Shown: in pieces, positions 1-7,664 of the stretch
Position numbering within the stretch: position 1 is the first letter of the stretch
Layout: each line of letters opens with the position of its first letter
Assembly: GCA_964549595.1 (NCBI GenBank)
Contig: CAZJWK010000049.1
Location: forward strand, 1 to 19,312
DNA from: CAZQQN01 sp964549595
GTDB lineage: Bacteria; Bacteroidota; Bacteroidia; CAILMK01; CAYYUA01
Reading direction: 5' to 3'
DNA: 19,312 nucleotides
Notes under the pieces: generated by a model
The model's database searches: none
What the model was told of the DNA's origin: nothing
The model's input: the letters and a program-made list of their open reading frames with translations, nothing else
Position numbers and translations under genes: made by a program

Positions 1-329
1 TGGCTTTTTAGCCACTTACAATGGGGCCAATTCTAAGTAAGCCAAAGCCAAACAGCCAACAGCCGACAATTATTCCGTAAAATTGGTAATTGGGGGTGAA
101 AAGGCTCAGGGAATCAGGGATTTAGGGACTATTAGTGACTAAGAGACAAAGGGACTAAGTGAATAACCCGAAACCTGACACCCGAAACCTGACACCCGAA
201 ACCTGACACCCGAAACCTGATCTCTGGACCCCGAAACCGCCATAGCCCAAGCACCGAAAATAAATAGTCAGTTGCTAACCACCAAAAGCCGGAATATCCA
301 TGAACCTTTAAAGCATTTTCAGATGGGCA
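1..329. other. Non-coding left end with short-period repeats
   Basis: No convincing gene is present. The stretch holds three kinds of low-complexity sequence in a row: AGCCAA-like iterations around 39-65, degenerate GGGACTA/GACTAAG iterations around 125-160, and a regular 14-bp tandem repeat at 167-220. It lies just past the 3' end of pncA, which reads leftward toward it. Degenerate repeats of this style are common between genes in Bacteroidota (general knowledge). No terminator hairpin with a T tract is visible. Confidence 0.6.
167..220. repeat. 14-bp tandem repeat, just under four copies
   Basis: The unit CCCGAAACCTGACA occurs exactly at 167-180, 181-194 and 195-208, and as a 12-base partial copy at 209-220. 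A decayed fragment CCCGAAACC follows at 230-238. The period is 14, so it is not a codon repeat. There is no unique spacer between units, which argues against CRISPR. Confidence 0.95.
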
Positions 330-1019
330 TCAAGCCATTTCAGCGCGCTGCAATAATTCCGATTTGGCAAACTGTACACCTTTATCTTCCAGATTTTTCC
401 GGGTTTTTTCCACGCTGCCCGGAGGGGAACCCACCGGCTGGGTTAAATCGGTAAACACAACCACCTCATAACCCTTGTCAATCCCATCCCCAGCGGTAAA
501 ATTCACACAGTAATCAAAAGCCAGGCCGCATATCAAAACCCGCTTAACACCCCTGCCTATTAAATAGCCATCCATTCCTGTTTCGGTTTGATGATCATTT
601 TCCAGAAAAGCCGAGTAGCTATCGATTTCCTTATTAAACGCCTTCCGGACAATGGTTTGCGCATAATTTGTTTCCAATCCGGGTGCAAAATCTGCCCCAT
701 AAGAGCCTTGTACACAATGGTCGGGCCATAAAACAGGGCCAAGCCCATGGGCTTCATAGGGGTCAAACGGGTTTTTATCTTCATGCATGCTGGCAAAGGA
801 ATGATGGCCTTCCGGATGCCAATCCTGGGTGAAAACAATGGGCAAATGGGCTGAATAAAACTTTTTCAGGGCATCGTTGACACCAGGCACTATTTTATCT
901 CCTTCGGGGGTAGCCAAGGCACCGCCTGGCAGAAAATCATTTTGTAAATCAACAACAATCAGGGCATCGGAACGTTTTAAGTTTAAGTTTTCCAAATGAT
1001 TGGCTTCTGCTAAATCCAT
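330..1019 (-). CDS. pncA: Nicotinamidase / pyrazinamidase
   Basis: Hydrolyses nicotinamide to nicotinic acid and ammonia in the cytoplasm, feeding the Preiss-Handler route of NAD salvage. The 229-residue product is a full isochorismatase-fold nicotinamidase. The catalytic triad is visible as D24 in VVDLQNDF, K126 in VRKAFN and C171 in AFDYCV. Metal ligands are D66 and H68 in QDWHPEGHHSF and H101 in WPDHCVQGS, all in the order known for E. coli PncA. The protein starts about 14 residues before the usual family start, but no later Met is available before the D24 motif, so the ATG at 1019 is kept. It stands alone: the glycosyltransferase upstream is divergent, with about 140 bp between start codons. 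A weak TAATTTAG box at 1068-1075 on the minus strand could be its -7 element. Identification is secure from the motifs. Confidence 0.95.
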   Translation of the reverse strand: MDLAEANHLENLNLKRSDALIVVDLQNDFLPGGALATPEGDKIVPGVNDALKKFYSAHLPIVFTQDWHPEGHHSFASMHEDKNPFDPYEAHGLGPVLWPDHCVQGSYGADFAPGLETNYAQTIVRKAFNKEIDSYSAFLENDHQTETGMDGYLIGRGVKRVLICGLAFDYCVNFTAGDGIDKGYEVVVFTDLTQPVGSPPGSVEKTRKNLEDKGVQFAKSELLQRAEMA

Positions 1020-1158
1020 AAGTTTTTATTTAAGAAATTGAAAAAAGTCGAAAATGGTTTCTTTTCACTAAATTACCCTATGAATTACCATCATTTTGGT
1101 AAATCCTCCTGCAAATTTTCTAAATTCCACCCATTGGCTGAGCTTTGCTACTATTTTT

Positions 1159-2454
1159 ATGACAAAAGCAGGATTTAAAAAACGGTACCTGGAAAGGTTT
1201 ACCCGTTACCCCAAGCAAACCACTTCTACTCCTGAACCGGATACTTTTCTCAGTATCATCATACCCTGCCTCAATGAATCGGAAGTAATTAAAACACTGG
1301 AATCCCTGAAGCAATGCCACAAACCGGAAAAACCCGTGGAAGTGTTGGTGGCCCTAAACCATTCACGAGATGCACCCGATGAAATTGTAAATTATAACCG
1401 GGAGACCTATTTTTCCATTCAGGAATGGGCCGATAAAAATAATTCACACGCGTTAAGGGTCATTCCGCTTTGGTATCCGGATATCAAACCTAAGATTGCT
1501 GGTGTGGGAACAGCCCGTAAATTAGGAATGGATGAAGCCGTTTACCGGTTTTATGAAATCAATCAACCCAAAGGAGTGATGGTATGCCTGGATGCCGATT
1601 GTTCCGTGGAGCCCAATTACCTGCAAGCACTTGAAAACCATTTCATCGAAAACCCGGCCACATCAGGATGTGCCATTTATTTTGAGCATCCCCTGGATCG
1701 GGTTGAAAATGAACACATTTATAAAGCCATTCTGGATTTCGAATTGTATCTGCGCTACTATAAAAACGCATTGCTATGGTGTGGCTTCCCTTATGCCTAT
1801 CATACCATTGGTTCGGTAATGGCGGTCCCTTGTGATGTCTATCAAAAAGTAGGGGGAATGAATAAACAGATAGCCGGTGAGGATTTTTATTTCCTTCAAA
1901 AGGTGATTTACCAGGGCTCATTCACAACATTAAACAAAACCTGTGTATACCCCTCACCCCGTAAATCCCTACGGGTTCCTTTTGGCACGGGTCAAGCGGT
2001 TACGGATTTTATAGAAGAAGAAAAAGGAACCTTAAAAGTCTTTAATCCGGCCTCCTACATGGATTTTAAGGAATTCGTAAAAAAAGTCCCAATGTTTTGG
2101 AACCATACCCATAAACAGGAAGCCCATTTCAATGCCCTCCCGGAAAGTATTCAGGAATTTTTAAAACATTACGATTTTCCCTATTACCTAAAGGAATCCA
2201 TAGTACATGCCTCAGATGAAGAAACTTTCCTAAAGCGCTTCTTTCATTGGTTTAATGCTTTCATGGCCTTAAAATACCTGCATTTTTCCAGGGATCACTT
2301 TCACCCCAATGTACCTGTTAAAGAAGCGGTACAATGGTTAAACAAGGAATTAAAACTGGAGCAGCCTGAAGGAGACAAAAAGACTTTATTGCAGAATTTG
2401 AGGGATTTTGATCAAAATTCGGAGCCAAAAGATTATTTAAGCGTAAAATTTTAA
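1159..2454 (+). CDS. GT2-type glycosyltransferase
   Basis: A soluble GT-A fold glycosyltransferase, about 430 residues from the ATG at 1159. The N-terminal nucleotide-sugar binding strand is LSIIIPCLNES (residues 31-41). A DAD metal/nucleotide motif lies in VCLDADCSV (D145, D147), and GEDFYFLQK (residues 240-248) is placed where the catalytic acidic residue of GT2 enzymes lies. There are no clear membrane helices, so it is probably cytoplasmic. The frame is open upstream to 1084 and a TTG at 1096 would add 21 residues (452 in all). The added part has no family similarity that I recognise, so the ATG is preferred. Donor and acceptor cannot be told from sequence, and no polysaccharide cluster surrounds it. 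It converges with the YihY-family gene, leaving 45 bp between the stops. Confidence 0.85.
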   Translation: MTKAGFKKRYLERFTRYPKQTTSTPEPDTFLSIIIPCLNESEVIKTLESLKQCHKPEKPVEVLVALNHSRDAPDEIVNYNRETYFSIQEWADKNNSHALRVIPLWYPDIKPKIAGVGTARKLGMDEAVYRFYEINQPKGVMVCLDADCSVEPNYLQALENHFIENPATSGCAIYFEHPLDRVENEHIYKAILDFELYLRYYKNALLWCGFPYAYHTIGSVMAVPCDVYQKVGGMNKQIAGEDFYFLQKVIYQGSFTTLNKTCVYPSPRKSLRVPFGTGQAVTDFIEEEKGTLKVFNPASYMDFKEFVKKVPMFWNHTHKQEAHFNALPESIQEFLKHYDFPYYLKESIVHASDEETFLKRFFHWFNAFMALKYLHFSRDHFHPNVPVKEAVQWLNKELKLEQPEGDKKTLLQNLRDFDQNSEPKDYLSVKF

Positions 2455-2499
2455 TCCTAATTCAATAAAAAAATAGCATTGCAGAGCATTCTAAGCAGA

Positions 2500-3459
2500 T
2501 TAAGCAATGGCTTTCTGCTTTTCAGGCATTTTTCGATTGTATTTCTCCCTGAATCGTTTAGCCAATTTGATGCTTTCATTGATTTCAAAGCCAAAAATCA
2601 AAACAATGGAGTTAATGTAGAGCCAGATCATAAGGACAATCAATGCGCCCAAAGAGCCATAAAATTTATTGTACTGGCTAAAATTTTCTACATAAAAGGC
2701 AAAGCCGGTACTGGTTAATACCATCAAAACGGAAGAAATAATCGAACCGGGCGAAAAAAGCTTCGGCCTACGGTATTTAGTGGAGGGGCCCAAAAAATAA
2801 AGGATGGAAACACCAATAAAAATTAGCCCAAAAACGGTCACAACCTGTAGAAACTGGATAATGTATTGATTGGGTGCAAAAATGAAGATTTCGCTATTGA
2901 TAACTTGGTACAAAATTATTTCAGTTACCAGGTAGACCGAAATGCCAACCACGAGAAGGAAAGAGAGGGCAAGCATCAAACCGAACGCAGTCAACCATTT
3001 TTGGATGAAAGGTCTTCCCTGCTCTTGATTAAAGGCATCCAATAAGGAATAAAAACCATTAGTAGCAAAATAAATGGAAAACAAGAAACCAATGGATAAC
3101 AAACCGGTTCTTCTTTTTCCCACCATATCTTTTACCGTGCTTTTAATTGTTAAAAAAGCCTCATCAGGCATATATTCCTTTAGAAATCCCAAAATCTGCT
3201 CATCGAGGTTTTCAACAGGGAAATAAGGAATGAGGGTAAATAAGAAAATGAAACTGGGTATCAAAGCCAGGAAAAAGTTAAAAGCCACAGCGGAAGCCCT
3301 TAAAGTGATTATTTCATTGGCCATTTGTTGGTTAAAAAACTTAAAGAAGTACCAGATGGGAACTCCTTGAAAGCCCGGTAACACAACCTTCCTTAACTTT
3401 TTAACCAACCATCGGTAAGCATGAAATTTTTTGTACAGGATTTTGTGGACTCCGGTCAT
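2500..3459 (-). CDS. YihY/BrkB-family inner membrane protein
   Basis: A 319-residue integral membrane protein of the YihY/UPF0761 (BrkB-like) family. Six hydrophobic segments can be read: around residues 55-80 (AVAFNFFLALIPSFIFLF), 118-140 (LLSIGFLFSIYF), 155-180, 205-225, 240-260 and 270-295. The family signature is the ending YGSLGALIVLMIWLYINS followed by FGFEIN. The N-terminus and the C-terminal tail are basic, fitting a cytoplasmic location for both. The biochemical role of the family is not settled; older names such as ribonuclease BN or serum-resistance factor should not be trusted. The gene is monocistronic by spacing: 278 bp separate it from the upstream small gene on the same strand. 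A perfect inverted repeat lies about 25 bp before its start. Confidence 0.9.
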   Translation of the reverse strand: MTGVHKILYKKFHAYRWLVKKLRKVVLPGFQGVPIWYFFKFFNQQMANEIITLRASAVAFNFFLALIPSFIFLFTLIPYFPVENLDEQILGFLKEYMPDEAFLTIKSTVKDMVGKRRTGLLSIGFLFSIYFATNGFYSLLDAFNQEQGRPFIQKWLTAFGLMLALSFLLVVGISVYLVTEIILYQVINSEIFIFAPNQYIIQFLQVVTVFGLIFIGVSILYFLGPSTKYRRPKLFSPGSIISSVLMVLTSTGFAFYVENFSQYNKFYGSLGALIVLMIWLYINSIVLIFGFEINESIKLAKRFREKYNRKMPEKQKAIA

Positions 3460-3483
3460 GAAAAAATTTATTAACCCTTTTGC

Positions 3484-3507
3484 TTGGCTTGAAACAGACT
3501 AAGCCAA
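3484..3507 (-). repeat. Inverted repeat in the yihY-like leader
   Basis: TTGGCTT (3484-3490) pairs perfectly with AAGCCAA (3501-3507) across a 10-base loop. It lies 25 bp before the start of the YihY-family gene and just downstream of a TTAATTTG box (3523 to 3516 on the minus strand, one mismatch from TAnnTTTG). It could be a leader hairpin or an operator. There is no T tract, so it is not a typical terminator. Confidence 0.5.
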
Positions 3508-3737
3508 CTTTAAAACAAATTAAAAGGGGTTTCCATTTCTTTAGGTTTTGTTAAGCTGATTTTTTCTTTCCCTAAATATTCCTGTTTACCTATCTCCTAT
3601 ATTTTCCAGCAGCGGACCAAAGGAAATAACACCTAAAAAATAATTTAAGGAGCGAAATAATTTCGATTTTAAACAAGCCTTATATTGAATTTTGGCTTTA
3701 AAATATCATAAGGTGACAGGGTTAAGCATTAATCCAT

Positions 3738-4001
3738 CTATTCTTTCACCTCTTCATAATCAATATATTCCTCATCATCAGGATGCTTGTTATCAGTAGA
3801 ATGGCTTTTATTTTTTCCATTTTCCTTAAAATGAATGGTTACCTCCCCTTCTTTTTTCTTTTGATTAGGGTTTTGACCACCATTTTGCTTACCGAATTGT
3901 TGGTTTTTAACATTCGTGTAAATGGAAACAACACGGCTTACGAATTGGATGATTTTGTAAATGATAAAAACCGAAAACAAGAAAAATAAAATTTTGAACA
4001 T
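3738..4001 (-). CDS. Small membrane-anchored protein, DUF4834-like
   Basis: An 87-residue protein with one N-terminal membrane helix (about residues 3-25, KILFFLFSVFIIYKIIQFV), then a Gln/Asn/Lys-rich stretch (residues 34-52), and an acidic C-terminus ending EEYIDYEEVKE. The arrangement of an N-terminal helix, a low-complexity middle and a terminal YxDYEEV motif matches the DUF4834 proteins that I know from Bacteroidota; the function of that family is unknown. The gene starts 18 bp after the carB stop on the same strand, so it is most likely cotranscribed with carB. That does not by itself imply a role in pyrimidine synthesis. A single-pass protein with its tail in the cytoplasm or periplasm are both possible. 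Confidence 0.75.
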   Translation of the reverse strand: MFKILFFLFSVFIIYKIIQFVSRVVSIYTNVKNQQFGKQNGGQNPNQKKKEGEVTIHFKENGKNKSHSTDNKHPDDEEYIDYEEVKE

Positions 4002-4019
4002 AACCTTGACATTACCGCT

Positions 4020-6836
4020 TTACTTACTCAAATACATTGATTTCCGCTTATAAAGTTCCAAAAAGTAAGGATCCTGTTTGTCTTCCACAAAATAGATTGA
4101 TTCCCCGGTAGATTTCATCTCCGGGCCCAATTCCTTATTGACTTTCGGGAATTTATGAAAAGAAAACACCGGTTCTTTTATGGCATAGCCAAAGTCTTGA
4201 CGCTGGATATCAAAATCTTTCAGTTTATGAGTCCCAAGCATTACTTTGGTTGCTAAATTAAGAAAAGGTACCCCGTATGATTTAGCAATAAAAGGCATGG
4301 TGCGGGAAGCCCTTGGGTTGGCTTCAATGACAAAAACCTGCTCCCCTTTGACGGCGAATTGGATGTTAATCAGGCCCCGGACATCAAGGGCAAGGGCTAT
4401 TTTTCTGGTGTATTCCCTTATTTGGTTCAAGACATTTTCTGAGAAGTTATAAGCCGGTAAGACCGAAAAAGAATCGCCCGAGTGTATTCCGGCGGGTTCC
4501 ATATGTTCCATAATCCCCATAATTTCAATATCTTCTCCATCACAGATACTATCCGTTTCCGCTTCTTCAGCCCGGTCCAGGAAATGATCAATCAGGATCT
4601 GGTTTTCCGGGATGTCATTAAGCAGTTTCAAGACCACATTTTCAAGCTCTTCGTCATTAATGACAATTCGCATTCCCTGGCCGCCCAGCACATAAGATGG
4701 GCGAACCAAAACCGGATAGCCGACTTCATTGGCCACCTTTAAGGCTTCTTCTACCGAATTGGCGACTCCATATTTGGGATAAGGAATGTCAAGCTCCTTT
4801 AGTAAATTAGAAAATGAGCCCCTGTCCTCGGCAATGTCCAGCCCTTCAAAGCCCGTTCCTATTATTGGAATGTTATGGGCTTTGAATTTTTCGGATAACT
4901 TCAAGGCCGTCTGGCCCCCTAATTGGACGATCACGCCTTCTGGTTTTTCTTTGTCAAAAATGGCTTTCAAATGTTCCCAGTAAACCGGCTCAAAATAAAG
5001 TTTGTCCGAAATATCAAAATCTGTAGAGACGGTTTCCGGGTTGCAATTGATCATTATGGCTTCATAACCTTCTTCTTTAATCGCATGAATACCATGCACG
5101 CAACAATAATCAAACTCAATCCCCTGTCCTATACGGTTAGGCCCTGAACCCAAAACTATGACCTTGGGCTTATCCGTTACAGGCGATTCGTCATATTCCT
5201 CGTAGGCAGAATAAAAATACGGTGTTTCTGAAGGGAACTCAGCCGCACAAGTATCGACTACCTTATATTTTCTTTCTAAGGACAGGCTTTTGCGATGCTG
5301 ATAAACGGCTTCTTCATCGACATTCAACTGGTTAGCAATCTGGGCATCCGAAAAACCATTTTCTTTCAGGGTTTTCATAAAATCCCTGCTCAATGTTTTA
5401 AGGTCATATTTCCTTAATATTTTTTCAAGTTCTACCAGGCTATTAATTTGTTCCAGAAACCAAGGGTCCATCCTTGTAAGCTTTTGGACAGTTTTCATAG
5501 GGACACCTATGGCCAGACTTTCCTTAATGTGGAAGAACCGGTCACTGGAAGGGTGTTCCAAACTATCGACTAACTTATCCACCTCCTTTTCTTCATGGCC
5601 GTCACCGCTCAACCCATCTCTTCCTGTCTCCAGTGATTGACAAGCTTTTTGAATGGCTTCATTGAAAGAACGGCCTATCCCCATTACCTCTCCTACCGAT
5701 TTCATGGAGAAGCCCAGTTCCTCTTTCGCCCCTACAATTTTATCAAAGTTCCAGCGAGGTATTTTAACGATGACATAATCCAGGGAAGGTTCGAAAAATG
5801 CCGATGAATTTTGAGTGACCGGATTTTGCAATTCGTCCAATGTATAACCGGTAGCCAATAAAGAGGCAATTTTGGCAATGGGATAGCCGGTGGCCTTGGA
5901 AGCCAATGCTGAAGAACGGGAAACTCGCGGATTAATCTCTATACCCACGATGTTTTCATTTTCCGGGTTTAAAGCGAATTGGACATTACACCCACCGGAA
6001 AAATTTCCCAGGGACCGCATCATTTTAATGGCCATATCCCGCATTTTCTGATAAGCACTATCTGATAAGGTCAGGGCGGGAGCAATCGTTATGGAATCCC
6101 CGGTATGTACGCCCATTGGGTCCATATTCTCAATAGAGCAAATAATACAGACATTATTGTTTTTATCCCGAAGCAACTCGAGCTCAAATTCCTTCCACCC
6201 TAAAACGCCCTGATCAACCAATACTTCGTGAACCGGAGACATTTCAAGGGCATGTTGAAGGGCATCTTCTAACTTTTCTTTTTTACTTACTACTGAACCA
6301 CCAGCCCCTCCTAAAGTATAAGAAGGCCTTAGGATGATAGGCAGGCCCATTTCTTGTGCTATTTCTTTCCCTTCCAGGAAAGAGTTCGCTATTTTGGATT
6401 TGGGAATCGGTATATCGATGGATTCCATTAATTTTCGAAACTCCTCCCGGTTCTCAGTTTTTTCTATGGCATCCATGTCAACCCCGATTACGCCTACATC
6501 AAACCGGTTCCAAAGATCCCGGTCAGTAGCTTCTTTACATAAATTCAAAGCCGTCTGACCCCCCACAGTAGGCATTACAGCGTCAATCTGTGGTTGTTCC
6601 TTCAATATGGTTTCCAGGGAATCTACCGTTAATGGGCGTAGGTAAACCTTATCAGCCGTCTTGGGATCAGTCATAATGGTAGCCGGATTGGAATTGATCA
6701 GAATGACTTCCAACCCTTTTTCCATGAGTACCCTGGAAGCTTGACTTCCTGAATAATCAAACTCACAGGCCTGACCTATGACAATGGGACCGCTACCAAT
6801 AAGTAATATGGAATTGATGTGTGGTTCTTTAGGCAT
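4020..6836 (-). CDS. carB: Carbamoyl phosphate synthase large subunit, short form
   Basis: Makes carbamoyl phosphate from bicarbonate, ammonia (from the glutaminase subunit CarA) and two ATP, for pyrimidine and arginine synthesis. The first ATP-grasp unit begins ILLIGSGPIVIGQACEFDYSG and includes MGVHTGDSIT and the ligand-bearing NVQFALNP and EINPRVSRSSALASKATG motifs. A linker/oligomerisation region follows (about residues 400-550). The second ATP-grasp unit begins VLGSGPNRIGQGIEFDYCCV and carries PETVSTDFD, HSGDSFSVLPA and EANPRASRTMPFIAKS. The protein stops at residue 938, right after the second synthetase unit. The roughly 130-residue MGS-like allosteric domain of the 1073-residue E. coli enzyme is absent. 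The ending looks natural, not broken. No carA is in the window. A good promoter precedes the gene, and DUF4834 follows after 18 bp. Confidence 0.97.
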   Translation of the reverse strand: MPKEPHINSILLIGSGPIVIGQACEFDYSGSQASRVLMEKGLEVILINSNPATIMTDPKTADKVYLRPLTVDSLETILKEQPQIDAVMPTVGGQTALNLCKEATDRDLWNRFDVGVIGVDMDAIEKTENREEFRKLMESIDIPIPKSKIANSFLEGKEIAQEMGLPIILRPSYTLGGAGGSVVSKKEKLEDALQHALEMSPVHEVLVDQGVLGWKEFELELLRDKNNNVCIICSIENMDPMGVHTGDSITIAPALTLSDSAYQKMRDMAIKMMRSLGNFSGGCNVQFALNPENENIVGIEINPRVSRSSALASKATGYPIAKIASLLATGYTLDELQNPVTQNSSAFFEPSLDYVIVKIPRWNFDKIVGAKEELGFSMKSVGEVMGIGRSFNEAIQKACQSLETGRDGLSGDGHEEKEVDKLVDSLEHPSSDRFFHIKESLAIGVPMKTVQKLTRMDPWFLEQINSLVELEKILRKYDLKTLSRDFMKTLKENGFSDAQIANQLNVDEEAVYQHRKSLSLERKYKVVDTCAAEFPSETPYFYSAYEEYDESPVTDKPKVIVLGSGPNRIGQGIEFDYCCVHGIHAIKEEGYEAIMINCNPETVSTDFDISDKLYFEPVYWEHLKAIFDKEKPEGVIVQLGGQTALKLSEKFKAHNIPIIGTGFEGLDIAEDRGSFSNLLKELDIPYPKYGVANSVEEALKVANEVGYPVLVRPSYVLGGQGMRIVINDEELENVVLKLLNDIPENQILIDHFLDRAEEAETDSICDGEDIEIMGIMEHMEPAGIHSGDSFSVLPAYNFSENVLNQIREYTRKIALALDVRGLINIQFAVKGEQVFVIEANPRASRTMPFIAKSYGVPFLNLATKVMLGTHKLKDFDIQRQDFGYAIKEPVFSFHKFPKVNKELGPEMKSTGESIYFVEDKQDPYFLELYKRKSMYLSK

Positions 6837-6856
6837 GGGGAGTTCAAAAATTTATG

Positions 6857-6890
6857 CAAATCTAAATGAAATTGGAGAATTCAATCAAAA
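6857..6890 (-). promoter_or_regulatory. Bacteroidota-type promoter of carB
   Basis: On the minus strand TTTTG (6890 to 6886) is followed after 21 bases by TAGATTTG (6864 to 6857), an exact match to the TAnnTTTG -7 element with a TTTG-type -33 element at the expected distance. The carB ATG lies 20 bases downstream of the -7 box, giving a very short leader with no room for an attenuator. Confidence 0.6.
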
Positions 6891-6955
6891 ATTGGTAGTG
6901 GTAAGTGCGCTCCCCGGGATTATTTTCGGCAGGGTGGTTTTCTATATCACGTATT

Positions 6956-7543
6956 TTAAAAAATTCCCGGCGGTTTAGGGTCTAACCTTTTTTGAAGGAT
7001 TCGGTTAATCCTTTGATAAAGGATTTTAGGCTCCATGGTCCGCCAGTTTAAATCATCCAGGTCTCCTCCAAAATTTACGTAAAGATCGAGGTTATTATCC
7101 CGCATTTCCTGAAGCACATGCTCCCGGAAATTTATAGCAGCAATCCAGCCTTCCTCGACTTCCTGAAACCACTCATCGTAGTAGTCTTCTTCATGGGAAT
7201 GGAAGTTTAAGATATTTTCCCCGATTAGGATGAATTTATTAATTCCCTGGCGCATTTGCCAATCCAAAACCTCCTTCTTAAGCATCATGATGTCATTGTT
7301 GATGCAATCATTCCATTCCCCTATAAATTCAATGATGACAAACCCGATCTGGTAGTCTGTAAATAAGATCTTCAGGTAAATGGTGGGTGAACCGATGTCA
7401 TCCCACTGAGGATGAATACAATGGTTGTAAACCGCATGGGTAAAATACAATTCACTGTATTCTCTTTGATAAAAGGGAGAATGCTCATCGGATTCGGCCG
7501 TATATAAATCCCGCCACATGTAAAAAGGTTCTATGTCATGCAT
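6956..7543 (-). CDS. Conserved hypothetical protein, 195 residues
   Basis: I do not recognise a named family. The protein is soluble with no signal peptide or membrane helix and is rich in aromatic and acidic residues. It begins IEPFYMWRDLYTAESDEHSPFY, and has the segments HPQWDDIGSPTIYLKILF (around residues 44-61), EFIGEWNDCINNDIMMLKKEV (72-92), NKFILIGENILNFH (100-113) and LDDLNWRTMEP (162-172). From memory, similar proteins with these same motifs recur as unnamed single-copy genes in Bacteroidota; I cannot verify this here. The gene lies between murQ and carB, all on the minus strand, 107 bp after murQ and 119 bp before carB. It has its own promoter-like element overlapping the 3' flank of murQ. 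Alternating hydrophobic strands and helices suggest an alpha/beta fold. Confidence 0.8.
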   Translation of the reverse strand: MHDIEPFYMWRDLYTAESDEHSPFYQREYSELYFTHAVYNHCIHPQWDDIGSPTIYLKILFTDYQIGFVIIEFIGEWNDCINNDIMMLKKEVLDWQMRQGINKFILIGENILNFHSHEEDYYDEWFQEVEEGWIAAINFREHVLQEMRDNNLDLYVNFGGDLDDLNWRTMEPKILYQRINRILQKRLDPKPPGIF

Positions 7544-7596
7544 CGTTCTCCACTTTAATAAACGTTTTTGAAAGCCAATTAAACCTTATTTGATTC

Positions 7597-7628
7597 GAAA
7601 TTTAACGAACCCATTTGGCTTTGTCAAA
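7597..7628 (-). promoter_or_regulatory. Probable promoter of the 195-residue gene
   Basis: On the minus strand TTTG (7628 to 7625) and TAAATTTC (7604 to 7597) are 20 bases apart. This is the spacing expected for Bacteroidota -33 and -7 elements, with one mismatch in the last base of TAnnTTTG. The start codon is about 54 bases downstream. The -33 box lies inside the 3' arm of the murQ-terminal inverted repeat. Confidence 0.4.
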
Positions 7629-7664
7629 CCCTGTAAAGGGTATTAAATAGTCATTTCAGGGTTT
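7626..7664 (-). repeat. Inverted repeat spanning the murQ stop codon
   Basis: AAACCCTG and CAGGGTTT (7626-7633 and 7657-7664) form a perfect 8-bp stem whose 23-base loop contains the murQ stop. A smaller 5-bp hairpin, ACCCT-TTAC-AGGGT on the minus strand, would use part of the same 3' arm, so the two are mutually exclusive. No T tract follows, so as a terminator it would be weak or factor-dependent. Confidence 0.5.

Noticed and set aside
167..220. CRISPR array
   Set aside because: The units are 14 bp and directly abutting with no spacers, and there are no cas genes.
272..454. 60-codon plus-strand frame at the left end
   Set aside because: It overlaps the 3' end of pncA on the other strand and its translation has no family features; the pncA motifs are certain.
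1096..1158. TTG start giving a 452-residue glycosyltransferase
   Set aside because: The extra 21 residues precede an ATG, show no conserved feature, and TTG starts are rarer; kept only as an alternative.
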